A stretch of DNA of 64,000 nt from NCBI RefSeq assembly GCF_003589595.1, contig NW_020653397.1, positions 2,990,134 through 3,054,133 on the forward strand, given 5' to 3'. Positions 53,660-63,180 of the stretch are shown one piece after another. This stretch comes from Hyposmocoma kahamanoa (lineage: Eukaryota; Arthropoda; Insecta; Lepidoptera; Cosmopterigidae). The notes beneath the pieces are model-generated. The model saw nothing but the letters and a program-made list of their open reading frames with translations. It ran no database searches and was not told the DNA's origin. A program made the position numbers and the translations under genes. Within the stretch, counting starts at the first letter, position 1, and each line of letters starts with the position of its first letter.

Positions 53660-53850
53660 AAGCGTGACGCTTCCACAATTTATATGGCGAAAGGCTTTGG
53701 AGTGGAATTCCCTGCGTACAGACTTATTCCCTGAACGTAACTTGGGCATTTTCAAGGCGAGAGTGAATAGGCATTATTTTAGGTGTGCATGATCCATTGT
53801 AGACCTCATCGTCACTTTTAATCAGGTGAAATGGAGGTTAAATGTTCATT
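53660..53850 (+). pseudogene. Jockey-like LINE ORF2 C-terminus
   Basis: A short frame reads RKALEWNSLRTDLFPERNLG and IFKARVNRHYFRCA, the usual end of Jockey/CR1-type ORF2, comparable to WNALH...NLGLFKARVNSH at 2470-2570. No RT core and no clear tail remain. Confidence 0.7.
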
Positions 53851-53879
53851 TATTTTTTTAGTTATAAATAATTCTAACT

Positions 53880-54125
53880 TTCTCATTAAAAAAAACACCG
53901 ACCTCTAAGTTAGCTTATTGGTTTTTGGGACTGTTACGACTCCTTTGCAAATTTTATGCTTTTTTTCTGGCTGTCATGGTGACGGTAATTTATTGATGAC
54001 ACGTATTGTATCGTGTGAAAAGTCGACTTTCCACTTGACAAAATACCATTAGAGTGCACCCTTTCCAGCAAAAAAAGAATTTTCAAAATGGGTCCACAAT
54101 TGACGGAGAAATCGGAAAACATTCA
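53880..54125 (-). repeat. D6 repeat
   Basis: ACCGACCTCTAAGTTAGC ... ACCATTAGAGTGCACCCTTT and CCAGCAAAAAAAGAATTTTC resemble 27448-27575. This is a common lepidopteran sequence type, and the class is not assigned here. Confidence 0.5.
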
Positions 54126-54770
54126 CAAACGAACGTATAAATTCTAAATCAAATATAATAAATATAAATAATAAATCCTTCCTTTTCCAAGTTGGTTGAA
54201 AAAGGGGTTGTCATTATTCATACTGACCGGAAAAAGTGATTAATAATGATGTTTTTATTACCGGCCATCATTCATAGTGACTGGGCTTATCAAATTGTCC
54301 GTAACATTAATAAATAGAACCGGAATAAGTAGAAAAGAAGTCATTTCCAGGGGGGTTGTGTCTCAATCGTTGTCGACATCCAAACGAAAATGTTCACAAT
54401 GGCTATTTGACAAGAAAATTCGGAATACAAGTTACTTTTAATTGGTTTCGTGAGTGTATATTGTTCCGAAACACTTTAGATGTAAATTGTATAGCTTTTG
54501 CTCGGATGTCTGCGTCTTCGTTAATTTTTGATACGTTTTTAACAGTGTGAGGGAAAACGTGAGTGATAATGGTAACGCCACAAGAGATCGAGATGAAGGT
54601 ATAGTCATCGACAAAGAAAGAGCATAGACAGATATATCTGTTTTTAAAGCTGTCATCTGCTGTAACGGATCCGAAGAAACGGGAAAATAAAAAGAAATCA
54701 TACTGTGGTCAGAAACCAGTAATTATTGACAATCGTTAAGGGTTATGTTGTTTATGATACCAAGTGACTG
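54126..54770. other. Unannotated stretch
   Basis: Open frames of 64 and 87 codons on opposite strands overlap and have no recognisable content. Confidence 0.4.
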
Positions 54771-54829
54771 TCCTTAGCAGTTGCAGTCCCACTCAGAACT
54801 TTAAATCACAAAGATCTGAGGAAAATTAC

Positions 54830-55696
54830 CATTGCTCCATACATTTGTAATACTCAAAGGCATCCATCTTTGTTCACACACACCTATTCATGTTTGCACA
54901 ATAACTTAACTAATTGCGAATGTCAGCCCATTGAAAAAGTAAATTTCGTTACATATCTCGGTGTAAAAGTTGATATAAGTTTCTCTTGGAATGAACACAT
55001 TAGTTTTCTGTGCAGTAAATTGAGAGTTCTCCTTGGTAAATTCTATCACTTAAGTTATAGAACTCCACAGAGCATTCTCAAACAACTGTACATCGCGTTA
55101 GTAGATTCAGTATTGAGCTATGCTCTCGATTCCTATGGCCTAACTTTTAAAACTTATATTGCTAAATTAGAAACATTGCAAATTAGATTTTTAAAATTAC
55201 TTGTAAACAATAAAACAAAGCAAAGTTGTGATGGAAATTATTATAAACTATTTCAAATTCTAAAGATACTTCCTGTTCACTTAAAGCATAAATACTTACT
55301 CGCAATAAATAACCATGGCAATCTGGAGCATGGCTTAGTACTGGTCAATCATAGTCATAGTACCAGGACGGTGACCTCCGGTAAATACGAAGTACCTCGA
55401 GTGACTAACTACTATGGAGACAGGACATTAAATAAAAGATTACCTTATTTGTTTAATAATTTACCTGATAACATTCGCATGGTACATGACAAAAATAAAT
55501 TCAAAAAGCTTCTTAAAAAATATTTGTTAGAAACACTTCCATGAAATATATAGAATAGTTGCAATAATTCATAATAGATATATACCTACATATCAATAGT
55601 TATAATGTTATTATAGAGACTATCCTGTAGACAAACTGTGAAAACAGTTTTGCAGAACTTAGTTTAAGACAACATTTGTAGACAGTTTAATAAAGA

Positions 55697-55733
<37 letters not shown>
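54830..55733 (+). pseudogene. LINE reverse transcriptase C-terminal part
   Basis: A 224-codon open frame (54870-55544) encodes the post-catalytic thumb and C-terminus of a non-LTR ORF2: VTYLGVKVDISFSWNEHISF, LCSKLRVLLGKFYHLSY, LKQLYIALVDSVLSYALDSY, LETLQIRFLKLLVNN and a final RTLNKRLPYLFNNLPDNIR to LKKYLLETLP. This is the usual YLG...W..HI and N.LP pattern. The YADD box is missing, so it is 5'-truncated, but no stop interrupts the remainder, suggesting a younger insertion. The 3' end has AATAAAGATTTTTATTATTA and a pure (ATT)n tail. No endonuclease domain. Confidence 0.87.
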
Positions 55734-55734
<1 letters not shown>

Positions 55735-55749
55735 CGTCACCCTGAGATA

Positions 55750-56740
55750 CATAGGGCGCACTACAAGTTTTCGGAACGGCCACTTACATATAAACAATAT
55801 TTAAAAAGTAATTAGAACATTTCAACGTGGAACTCTTTGGCTGTAGAATACAGTTTGTTTCATCTGACTGTAACTTGTTTTTACATTGTGGCGTCATTTT
55901 AGAAATTGGTTGTTTACATCACCCTATGGTGATATAGACAACCAATTTCTAAAATAATCATAATAAATCTATATTTAACTCGTGAAAATTTTCGTAGTAT
56001 GATTTTCTACGACTTTAAGTGTAAGTTAACAGCTTAGCGGAGTTTCGCTCGGCTTCAAACTGCTTTTGGCAATGAAGCACTACGCAAGACGATTATTTAT
56101 AGCTGGTTTGCAAAATTCAAACGAGATCGTGTGAATCTCAGTGACGAATTTCGTGATGGTCACCCGTCCACTGCTGTGAACAACAAAAACATCGATGCTG
56201 TGCGCCGTATGATCAAAACAGACAGGCACGTGACATACCATGAGATTCGGGCATCTTTAGGTATAGGCATGAGTCAAATACAATCAATACTACACAAACA
56301 TTTGGGTGTGAAAAAGCTGTGCTCTCGGTGTATCCCACACAATTTGATAGAGGCTCAAAAAACGGATCGCGTCACTTGGTGCAATGCCATGCTTACCAGA
56401 TTCAACGATGGGGCGTCAAACTTGGTGTGGGACATAGGTGATGAAACATGGATTTATAGTTACGATTTCAAAACAAAGCAGCAATCGAGCGTGTGGGTCT
56501 TTCGAGATGAGCTGAAACTAACCAAAGTGGCGCGCGTGCAAAGTGCCTCTACATCCCCTAAGAGGCACTTTGAACGCGCGCCACATTGGTTAGTTTTGAG
56601 GAGTGGCATAAATGTTTTCAAAATTGGTTCATTCGTATGAAAAAGTGAACGGAGAATATTTTGAGAAACAATAAATTCATTTCTGACCATTTATAGTATT
56701 TTTTTCTTATTCATTCCGGAAACTTATAGTTCGCCTCACG
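55750..56740 (+). mobile_element. Mariner copy 2, both termini, internal deletion
   Basis: CATAGGGCGCACTACAAGTT and, inverted at the right, AACTTATAGTTCGCCTCACG; TA duplications at 55748-55749 and 56741-56742. 991 bp instead of about 1.3 kb, with two hairpin-forming inverted duplications (55896-55955 and 56515-56596). Confidence 0.92.
55979..56670 (+). pseudogene. Mariner transposase remnant, catalytic core deleted
   Basis: The start codon region is disrupted by an inverted duplication. LTRENFRS-like sequence and a TAG-interrupted helix-turn-helix follow. From 56131 a long frame gives NLSDEFRDGHPSTAVNNKNI, RMIKTDRHVTYHEIRASLGI, VKKLCSRCIPHNL, AMLTRFNDGASNLVWDIGDE with the first catalytic Asp in GDETWIYSYD, then VWVFRDELKLTKVARVQSAS. 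A second inverted duplication follows, and the segment with the second and third Asp is gone. The C-terminus resumes as KCFQNWFIRMKK and, after a small deletion, NGEYFEKQ stop near 56670. It cannot be active. Confidence 0.88.
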
Positions 56741-56885
56741 TATAAGTTGATAAGTTCCATATGCCCGTAATTTTACCAGCACATTCCGAAGGACCGGACG
56801 GAAACCGGAACGCAATAATGCTCACGTTACTGCTTGGCGGGCAGTACTTCCCTGGACGTACTTCACAAGGAGGTCTACTGCTACT

Positions 56886-57060
56886 GAAATTTATATTTTT
56901 AAACGACTTCCAAAAAAGGAGAAGATTCTCAATACGACATTATGCTTTTTTTGCATGTATGTTACTCAATAACTCCGGCGGCATTTGTAAACCAATTTCA
57001 ATAAAACTTGGCAAATAGATGTAATTCTACGCACGTTTGAGGTCGGTTTTTAGTACCCTA
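56886..57060 (+). repeat. D6 repeat
   Basis: AACGACTTCCAAAAAAGGAG, TTCTCAATACGACATTATGC, then CAATTTCAATAAAACTTGGC and GAGGTCGGTTTTTAG. Confidence 0.55.
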
Positions 57061-57444
57061 CCGAGATTATTAAAGACATGAAGGTATTTTGTATTTCATA
57101 TCATATTTAAATACACAGACTAAAGTATTTGGTAAATTGTATTTTAAATAAGACGTAATACGTATTTTGCTCGGCCTTGAATATAAGTAGGCGTGGGAAG
57201 TGAAAATGTAGTTGAGAACGCGGAATGGCAGGACCTTAGCAACTAAAATATAGGGTGATTTTATCCTAAAAGTTACGTGCGTGGTAAACGTTTCCCCCCT
57301 TGAATTGCGAAAAAAATACATAACCTGTACCCGTACCATTTCGCTGGAGTACGTGTTAGAATTCAGCATGAAAGGGTCAGTCATTCGGATTTATGTTTCA
57401 CACCCTTGACAGTATATTCCTAAGTAAAAATTTTAAGAAACTCC
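57061..57444. other. Unannotated stretch
   Basis: A 104-codon minus frame (57070-57384) has no domain I recognise; possibly chance. Confidence 0.4.
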
Positions 57445-57447
57445 TAA

Positions 57448-57631
57448 GCCTGGTTACACACAACGACTTTTAATAGCGATACAAACGCGCGTTCGTGAAA
57501 CGCTACATTTGCGATTTCATCGGTCCCAATCCATATAAATCCCAAGTGTAGCGATGCAATCACGCGTTTATGTCGATGCAGTCGCGCGTTTGCATCGCGT
57601 TTGCATTAAAAGTCGATGTGTGTAACGGATC
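57448..57631. mobile_element. PIF-N2 MITE, 184 bp
   Basis: GCCTGGTTACACACAACGAC and GTCGATGTGTGTAACGGATC ends, TAA at 57445-57447 and 57632-57634, CGCGTTTG-rich interior. The TAA duplication fits PIF/Harbinger. Confidence 0.82.
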
Positions 57632-57634
57632 TAA

Positions 57635-58257
57635 TATAAATATTAAGTTTATTAAATACCATAATGTTTGTCTATTACTATTTTTTCTCATTACCAACCT
57701 TGGCTGTAATGAGAAGAAAAATAGCCCGGCGGTTTTATTTGGGGCATTATAGTCCTGTTAGTATGCGTGCAATCATATTATTTACGTGCAAGTGTGATGA
57801 AAAAAGAAAGTTCAATATGCTATCTAACAAAAAAAATTACTTCCATTCCGTGGCAGTGTATATTGAGCCAAGTTTATGGGCGTCGAATAATTACACTCTA
57901 AAATCTTTGTCCTCTTCTTACAGATAACATGGACTGAATTTAAATTAGTTCAATTTGCGTTTGCGTTTATAGACACCGACGGATAATCGAGCTACTTGGT
58001 AAGATTTTTTCGACGGATAATATTGGACCTGCTAAGGTCGCGTGTCCGATATCAGTAGACGACCGTGCACTAAAGCCTCAGCCTATCTAATAGCCATCTC
58101 ACACGGCAACGATATGGATGCTAGAACTTTAATATATCGCGTTGTAACTGTGAATTTTTCTTCGAACAAATTACTGAGATATGATTTTGATTATTGAATA
58201 TCATGATTTATTTTACTATAGTGATATTCATCTATTTTTTTGTGAAAATACTCTACG
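57635..58257. other. Unannotated stretch
   Basis: An 87-codon frame at 57664-57927 is not recognised; no other support for a gene. Confidence 0.4.
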
Positions 58258-58259
58258 TA

Positions 58260-58585
58260 CCGGCACCCAATGATGGCCGTTTTGACAGATTACAATAGTG
58301 AGGTGAAATCCCAATTCTTTATCGAAAAAAATATAATCAAATGTGAGTCGCATCTATAACTTTTATTATTTATAACTAGTATTGTAAGAGGTAGATGAGT
58401 AAAGTTTTAATGAAATGAAAATAAAAATGTCTTATTAATGTCGTAATGTAAATTTTACATTCCATAAATTTTACTGCACGTCACTTGACAACAATGTACA
58501 GCAATTAGCTCCTTCAACATAGTCATAAATTAATACGAAACTTGATGAGTGGACAAACGTCAAAACGGCCATCATAGCGTGCCGG
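58260..58585. mobile_element. TA-N2 MITE, 326 bp
   Basis: CCGGCACCCAATGATGGCCG and CGGCCATCATAGCGTGCCGG are inverted ends of ~27 bp with two mismatches, TA at 58258-58259 and 58586-58587. Confidence 0.85.
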
Positions 58586-58587
58586 TA

Positions 58588-59114
58588 ATTTAGTTTGTAA
58601 TTATTATAGATATAAAACTAAATTGACCTGTAGGGCAACAAGGTGTGACAAAAAATGACATAAAGCGCGAAATACTGTTATTAACGCGTAGAGATCATGC
58701 GGTTTTTTTTAATAAACAAAAGACACAGACAAAATAATAATAATATTTTTTTTCAAGATATAAAAACAATAATTTGACAAATCAGTAAAAAAAGCAATTA
58801 ATTAATAATTTATTGGAAACCTTATTTTAACCTTAACGCTCTCCATGGTCGAGTGGCTTGCAAACCGGTTTCATAGTGTCGAAATTACGTCATAATTTTG
58901 TATGGCAAATCATACAGCGCCCCTAGCGGTCTCGAGAAAAAACGACATTTTGCATACACACATTTTACATGGTCGCTAGCGATAACTATGACTGCAATCG
59001 CATGATAGAGGCACAGAGCAACGTACGAATAGTGGCTGAAATTTAAAAAAGTCTACGTAATACGTATTTATATTTATAAAACACAACCACCAACCATCCG
59101 CGTAAGCGTAATGC
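58588..59114. other. Unannotated, with a SINE-2 head at 58845-58885
   Basis: CTCCATGGTCGAGTGGCTTG and CCGGTTTCATAGTGTCG are the first ~40 bp of SINE-2, cut before the B-box. Confidence 0.55.
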
Positions 59115-59315
59115 ACTTATTGTCTCCGTGGCCGAACGGTTACCACGCCGATTGCCAAGTAGAGGTCCCAGGTTCGATTCCCGGGCAGGGAGAAATATTT
59201 GAATGGCCTACATTTATTTCTCTCATGAGTTTGAGTGTAATTTGTGGTTGTCTATGTTTCGACACAGGGTTTCCCTAGTGCAGGTTTATGTTGATGTGTG
59301 AGTGTGCGTTATTAT
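59115..59315 (+). mobile_element. SINE-1 copy
   Basis: TTGTCTCCGTGGCCGAACGG, B-box GGTTCGATTCC, body with a small deletion before CGACACAGGGTTTCC. Confidence 0.9.
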
Positions 59316-59870
59316 ATTTGTTAGAAAAGGATATTAGTCTGTTTTAAAAAAATATTACTAATTTTTTAATAGTTTTCTTTTTCTTTCAACATGTCCATGC
59401 AAAACGAACCGTAATAAAGAAATGAGTGTCGCTATCTTGAAAAAATTACTAACAACGAGTACGTCACAATAGTAGCCAATATTCTTTTTAAACTGGAAAT
59501 AGTCAAAAGAGATTACTTTTCAGCCGCCACTCGTATGTGATATAATCGAATATTTAACAAGTTTAACAGAGTTGTTTTCCTGTATTATGAGAAGCGTATT
59601 GTTCTTTGATTTTGTGAAGAGGCAACCATATTGTCAGATCCAAATTGTGTTAAAAGTCAGGTATTCCATGGAACAAATTTGCATTCAGAACGAACTATAG
59701 ACAAGGTATTGTGTCAGCCAGCGTTCAGAAAAACAATTGGCGACTAACTAACTATTGCGTATTATTCCACAAAAATGTTGAACTATTTTCTACCTTTTTT
59801 GACTTTAATTTCTTTTTGAAATGTGCATTTTCTACCGAATGAATAAGTAGATTGTTAACCAGATTATTAA
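59316..59870. other. Unannotated stretch
   Basis: No feature supported. Confidence 0.45.
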
Positions 59871-59871
59871 A

Positions 59872-60092
59872 AAGCCGAGGCAGCGTAATGATTTGACCTA
59901 CAGCCTTTCAAGCAGAAGCAGTGGGTTCGAATCTGGGCTCGCACCTCGAAATTTACCATGAGCTTTTCGGTAGAAAAAAGACGTGATAAAACTTGCCAAT
60001 CGAAGAAGGTTCACAACTAAGTGCCCTAAACCCTCGCCTGGGAGGAGACCCGTGCCCTCCAGTGGGACCTATGGACGTTGGTTGATGATGAA
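59872..60092 (+). mobile_element. SINE-5 copy, plus strand
   Basis: tRNA-like head GCCGAGGCAGCGTAATGATT with B-box GGTTCGAATCT, then body CCTAAACCCTCGCCTGG and GGAGGAGACCCGTGCCCTCC, tail GTTGGTTGATGATG. Same family as 45259-45520. Confidence 0.85.
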
Positions 60093-60264
60093 CCAAGCAG
60101 AATGTCAGTTTTCTATCGTAGCGCAGCAGTTTTTCTTCTTTCAAATTTCTGCATAGAATATTTTATCTATAATCTTTGCAACTTTGGTGTAGTAAGACCA
60201 CGTCTCGAAAATGACAATATTTTTATGGTATCAGGTGACGAGACGAATAAACCGTGTCACTGCG
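60093..60264. other. Short unannotated stretch
   Basis: The 116-codon frame 60078-60428 runs through SINE-5, this stretch, IR-A and a MITE, so it is not a gene. Confidence 0.5.
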
Positions 60265-60321
60265 CCTGTGACCCAGAGACAAAACAAATCCCATGTACCT
60301 GTAATTTCACCAGCACTCTAA

Positions 60322-60501
60322 GGCTGATTACACACGGCCCCGCAACAACAGCGGCGGCATCTGTAGTTGTAGCCGCCTTTGCATTTGTTTACACACTTTC
60401 ATACACGCACCGCGGCGGCGGGCGGTGACAAGCGGTGCCGCAATTGTCTACTTATGTAAACGCTACCGCCGTGGCGCCATGAGTAATCAGTCTCACTTAT
60501 C
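60322..60501. mobile_element. PIF-N3 MITE, ~180 bp
   Basis: GGCTGATTACACACGGCC at the left and GGCGCCATGAGTAATCAGTC near the right are inverted. TAA at 60319-60321 and 60502-60504. GC-rich interior with GCGGCGG. The exact right end is uncertain by about 8 bp. Confidence 0.7.
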
Positions 60502-60529
60502 TAAACGGGAACGCAGTAATGCTCACATT

Positions 60530-60747
60530 GCAGTGCTGGCCTCGGTGAAGAATGACACTAACGGCGCAGAATGCCAAAAAATCCAGTACAAATACCTTTA
60601 TCAAAAACACAGGAGAATTTTGACATCTCGATAACTTGGCTCATAGCTCAGTTGGTAAGAGCTATACTACGGTGCAGTATGGTTGGGGATTCAAGTCCCA
60701 TCGGGTCGAAAAAGTTTTTCTGTGTTCGATCTTTGTATTAAAAATTA
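60530..60747 (+). mobile_element. SINE-4 with 13-bp TSD
   Basis: TAATGCTCACATT (60517-60529) and TAATGCTGACATT (60748-60760) flank it. A ~105-bp 5' extension precedes the tRNA-like region (ATAGCTCAGTTGGTAAGAGC, GGTGCAG, B-box GATTCAAGTCC), then TCGGGTCGAAAAAGTTTTTC and a TTGTATTAAAAATTATAA tail. Confidence 0.85.
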
Positions 60748-60959
60748 TAATGCTGACATTACTGCTTGGCGGCAGAAGTAGGTAACGTGGCAGTATTCCC
60801 CTGGACGAACACTTTCACAAGGAGGTTTATTGCTACTAAAACTTGACAGGAGACAGGTTTAAAGATTCTACGAATAAGTCGATAACTTTTAATGCTTCCT
60901 ACAGTTAATGTTATTTTCATAACTTTCATGTGATAAAAGTACTTCTGTTGTATTAATGA

Positions 60960-61075
60960 GGTTACAAAGGTCGAACACAGAAAATTTCTACGACCCGGTA
61001 GGATTTGAACCCACGACCGTGCTGCACCGTAGCATTGCTCTTACTCACTGAGCCACAGGTCAAATACTTCTGGTG
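60960..61075 (-). mobile_element. SINE-4, inverted 3' part
   Basis: On the minus strand TGACCTGTGGCTCAGTGAGT, GGTGCAGCACGGTCGTGGGT and B-box GGTTCAAATCC, then GTCGTAGAAATTTTCTGTGT and TTCGACCTTTGT. Confidence 0.82.
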
Positions 61076-62185
61076 TACGAAACAACACGTGGTCTTTCAT
61101 ACTGCATAATGTTATTGATTTGATTTATATTCACGAAATTAGCAAAACAAACAATACTTCGAACGCAAAATGAACGAATTGAAAATTGATTAAACAAATT
61201 TGGCCTGAAATAACGGGAGTGACGGAAAAACAGGAGAAATTAAATTAGAAATTTTGTTTCGGTTTCAAAATTTACTCGGAACATCAAATATAATTAATTT
61301 TGTTTTATAGCTTCCGTTGTACTTTGACTTCTGGGTAAATTTTTACTTTTGGCACAGCGGTTGGCTCGGCAGGCGCTAAATGGGGAGGTCGCGATCTCGG
61401 TTTCGTGTACCAATAGGGCACGAGCTTCTCTAAAAGATTGTTTCGTTTCGTTAGTGATAATAAAATAAATGGAAAATTTAACAAAACTATCAGTTGTTTT
61501 TTGTAAAGAGCTTTCAAAGTCTAGAAATTTTTAAAAACAATTCCTTTTACCTGCGATTTCCAGAAAATAGCTAAGGGTTTTTAATACTATATAACTTAAA
61601 ACGTAATGGAATCCCACAGAACGGATTTTTATGCAATTTTTTTTTGGCTAATGTGCGAGTGGCCTATGCCATGACAAATGTGTTGATAGATCAGATGTCA
61701 ATGTCATTATTGTTACAATTTAGATAACTAATTGTAATCAAGTTTTTGAATATTTTGGCGTTTATGTGTTGCTGCTTTTTGGACTTTTTTTAGTATCGCA
61801 GTATTGCTGACAATTATTTAAACATCTCACCTTCAGTCTAACTCACATTTGTTTTAAATCAATATAAAACAAATGCAGGCCTCATATTTTTTATTATTCT
61901 GCTAAGCTCTTTATTTCAAGCTTATGACTACCAAAAAAGTTGAAGCTGGTAAAATTTTTCTGAGAATAAAATACCAAGCTCCAAACTAATTCGCTACAAG
62001 TTTTTTATATATTTACTTATTTAGAACAACTTACAAAACACACGCAAAAAATGGTTAGAACAATAAATCTAGTGGCTCGAGTTTTTATGCTGATTAACTT
62101 ACAAATTGCTATGGGATGCAATTATGCATAGGACTTTTTTATGTAAAGAAGGAGACAAACAACCAGACGATGGGACGTGGTCATC
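61076..62185. other. Unannotated stretch
   Basis: No gene or repeat seen over 1.1 kb; a 70-codon minus frame at 61305-61517 is unrecognised. Confidence 0.45.
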
Positions 62186-62325
62186 GTCGCAACGTTATTC
62201 GCGCAAATGAACTATTGCTCGTTCAATCTTCCGCGCAACTGACCATTTGCGCAAATGAACTATCGCGCATTTAAGCTTTGGCGCAAACGTCTTCGCACTA
62301 TCGTCATTCGCGCAATCGGCATTCC
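62186..62325. repeat. 16-bp degenerate minisatellite, GCGCAAATGAACTATC-like
   Basis: GCGCAA recurs at about 62201, 62233, 62249, 62265, 62281 and 62309, mostly 16 bp apart. GCGCAAATGAACTAT occurs twice. Confidence 0.75.
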
Positions 62326-62519
62326 CACTCACGTAGTACACCCGTTTGAGCTTGCTACTTTACTACTAAATATAGATCTAAAAAGTGTCAAATTGTGCAA
62401 CAAAAACTTATAATTTTTTTTATGGTAAAGAACAATGGCGACCTCCTTTATAAATTTATGTAGTTGTGAAAAAAAATATAGAGTTTAAATTCCTGAACAA
62501 AATATATAGGGTGTATTAT

Positions 62520-63180
62520 TAAAGAGTGTGCTGTTGGTTTTCAAATCAGGTACCAAAACATATTTAACTCCACCAGTCACTCTTAACGGTATTGAAATCC
62601 AAAAAGTGAACAGTTTCAAGTATCTGGGCCACTGGGTCACTGAAAATGGAACTGATGACGTTGATCTGGAGAGGGAACGCAGGGCACTGTCGGTAAGGTG
62701 TATTATGCTGGCCCGCAGGTTTGTACAATGCTCACAAGAGGTAAAAGTCACCCTCTTCAAAACTTACTGCCAGACCTTATACACGTGCAACCTGTGGAGC
62801 AATTTTACTAAAAAAGCCTACAGTGCCTTGCGTATCCAGTTCAACAATGCCCTCAGGGGACTGCTGGGGCTGCCCCGATATTGTAGCGCGTCGGGGATGT
62901 TTGCCGCAACTAGAATTGATAGCTTTGAAGCTGTCATTCGAAAGCGAGCAGCATCCCTGATGGTCAGAGTGCGGGGCAGCACCAGCAGTCTTCTGATGGT
63001 GATTGCGGAGAGGATGGACAGTCCAATTTTAAAACATTGGATGTCCATTCACATCCAAGAAAATGAAAATTTTAAGTTTTACTAACATAGTGTCTAAGTA
63101 TTTACTAACAATATATGGACTTGTAATTATTGTAAGTCTGATAATAAATTATTTCATTTCATTTCATTTCATTTCATTAC
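62520..63180 (+). pseudogene. LINE reverse transcriptase C-terminus with (ATTTC)n tail
   Basis: The open frame 62528-63085 gives NSFKYLGHWVTENGTDDVDL, ERERRALSVRCIMLARRFVQ, CSQEVKVTLFKTYC, ALRIQFNNALRGLLGLPRYC, SASGMFAATRIDSFEAVIRK and RAASLMVRVRGS, the same order as the copy at 32424-33115. The frame starts after a 1-bp shift from KECAVG. YADD and all N-terminal domains are absent. The 3' end has AATAAATTATTTCATTTCAT and an ATTTC repeat tail. It is a 5'-truncated, dead insertion. The minus frames are shadows. Confidence 0.88.

Larger units (their letters stand above)
54773..56885 (+). repeat. IR-A split by a LINE and a mariner
   Basis: IR-A pieces: 54773-54826 (GCAGTTGCAGTCCCACTCAG), 55733-55749 (CCCGTCACCCTGAGATA) and 56741-56885 (TAAGTTGATAAGTTCCATAT ... 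TCACAAGGAGGTCTACTGCT). The mariner sits exactly in the TA of GAGATAAGTTGA. The LINE replaced the middle GGGCACTGCCACTGCG segment. Confidence 0.88.
60265..60842 (+). repeat. IR-A split by a PIF-like MITE and a SINE-4
   Basis: IR-A parts: 60265-60321 (GTGTCACTGCGCCTGTGACC ... CACCAGCACTC), 60502-60529 (TAAACGGGAACGCAGTAATG) and 60748-60842 (TACTGCTTGGCGGCAGAAGT ... CACTTTCACAAGGAGG). Confidence 0.85.

Noticed and set aside
54870..55544. Intact host gene of 224 codons
   Set aside because: The peptide is the C-terminal part of a LINE ORF2, followed by a (ATT)n tail, inside a broken IR-A.
57070..57384. 104-codon minus-strand open frame
   Set aside because: No recognisable domain or composition typical of conserved protein. 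Length alone is weak evidence in 64 kb, so I left it unannotated.
60078..60428. 116-codon open frame with CHCACDPETKQIPC
   Set aside because: The Cys-rich part is translated IR-A, and the frame also crosses SINE-5 and a MITE, so the apparent zinc-binding pattern is accidental.
60636..60712. Possible functional tRNA gene
   Set aside because: The 13-bp duplication and the two other partial copies show it is part of SINE-4; the acceptor stem is not intact.
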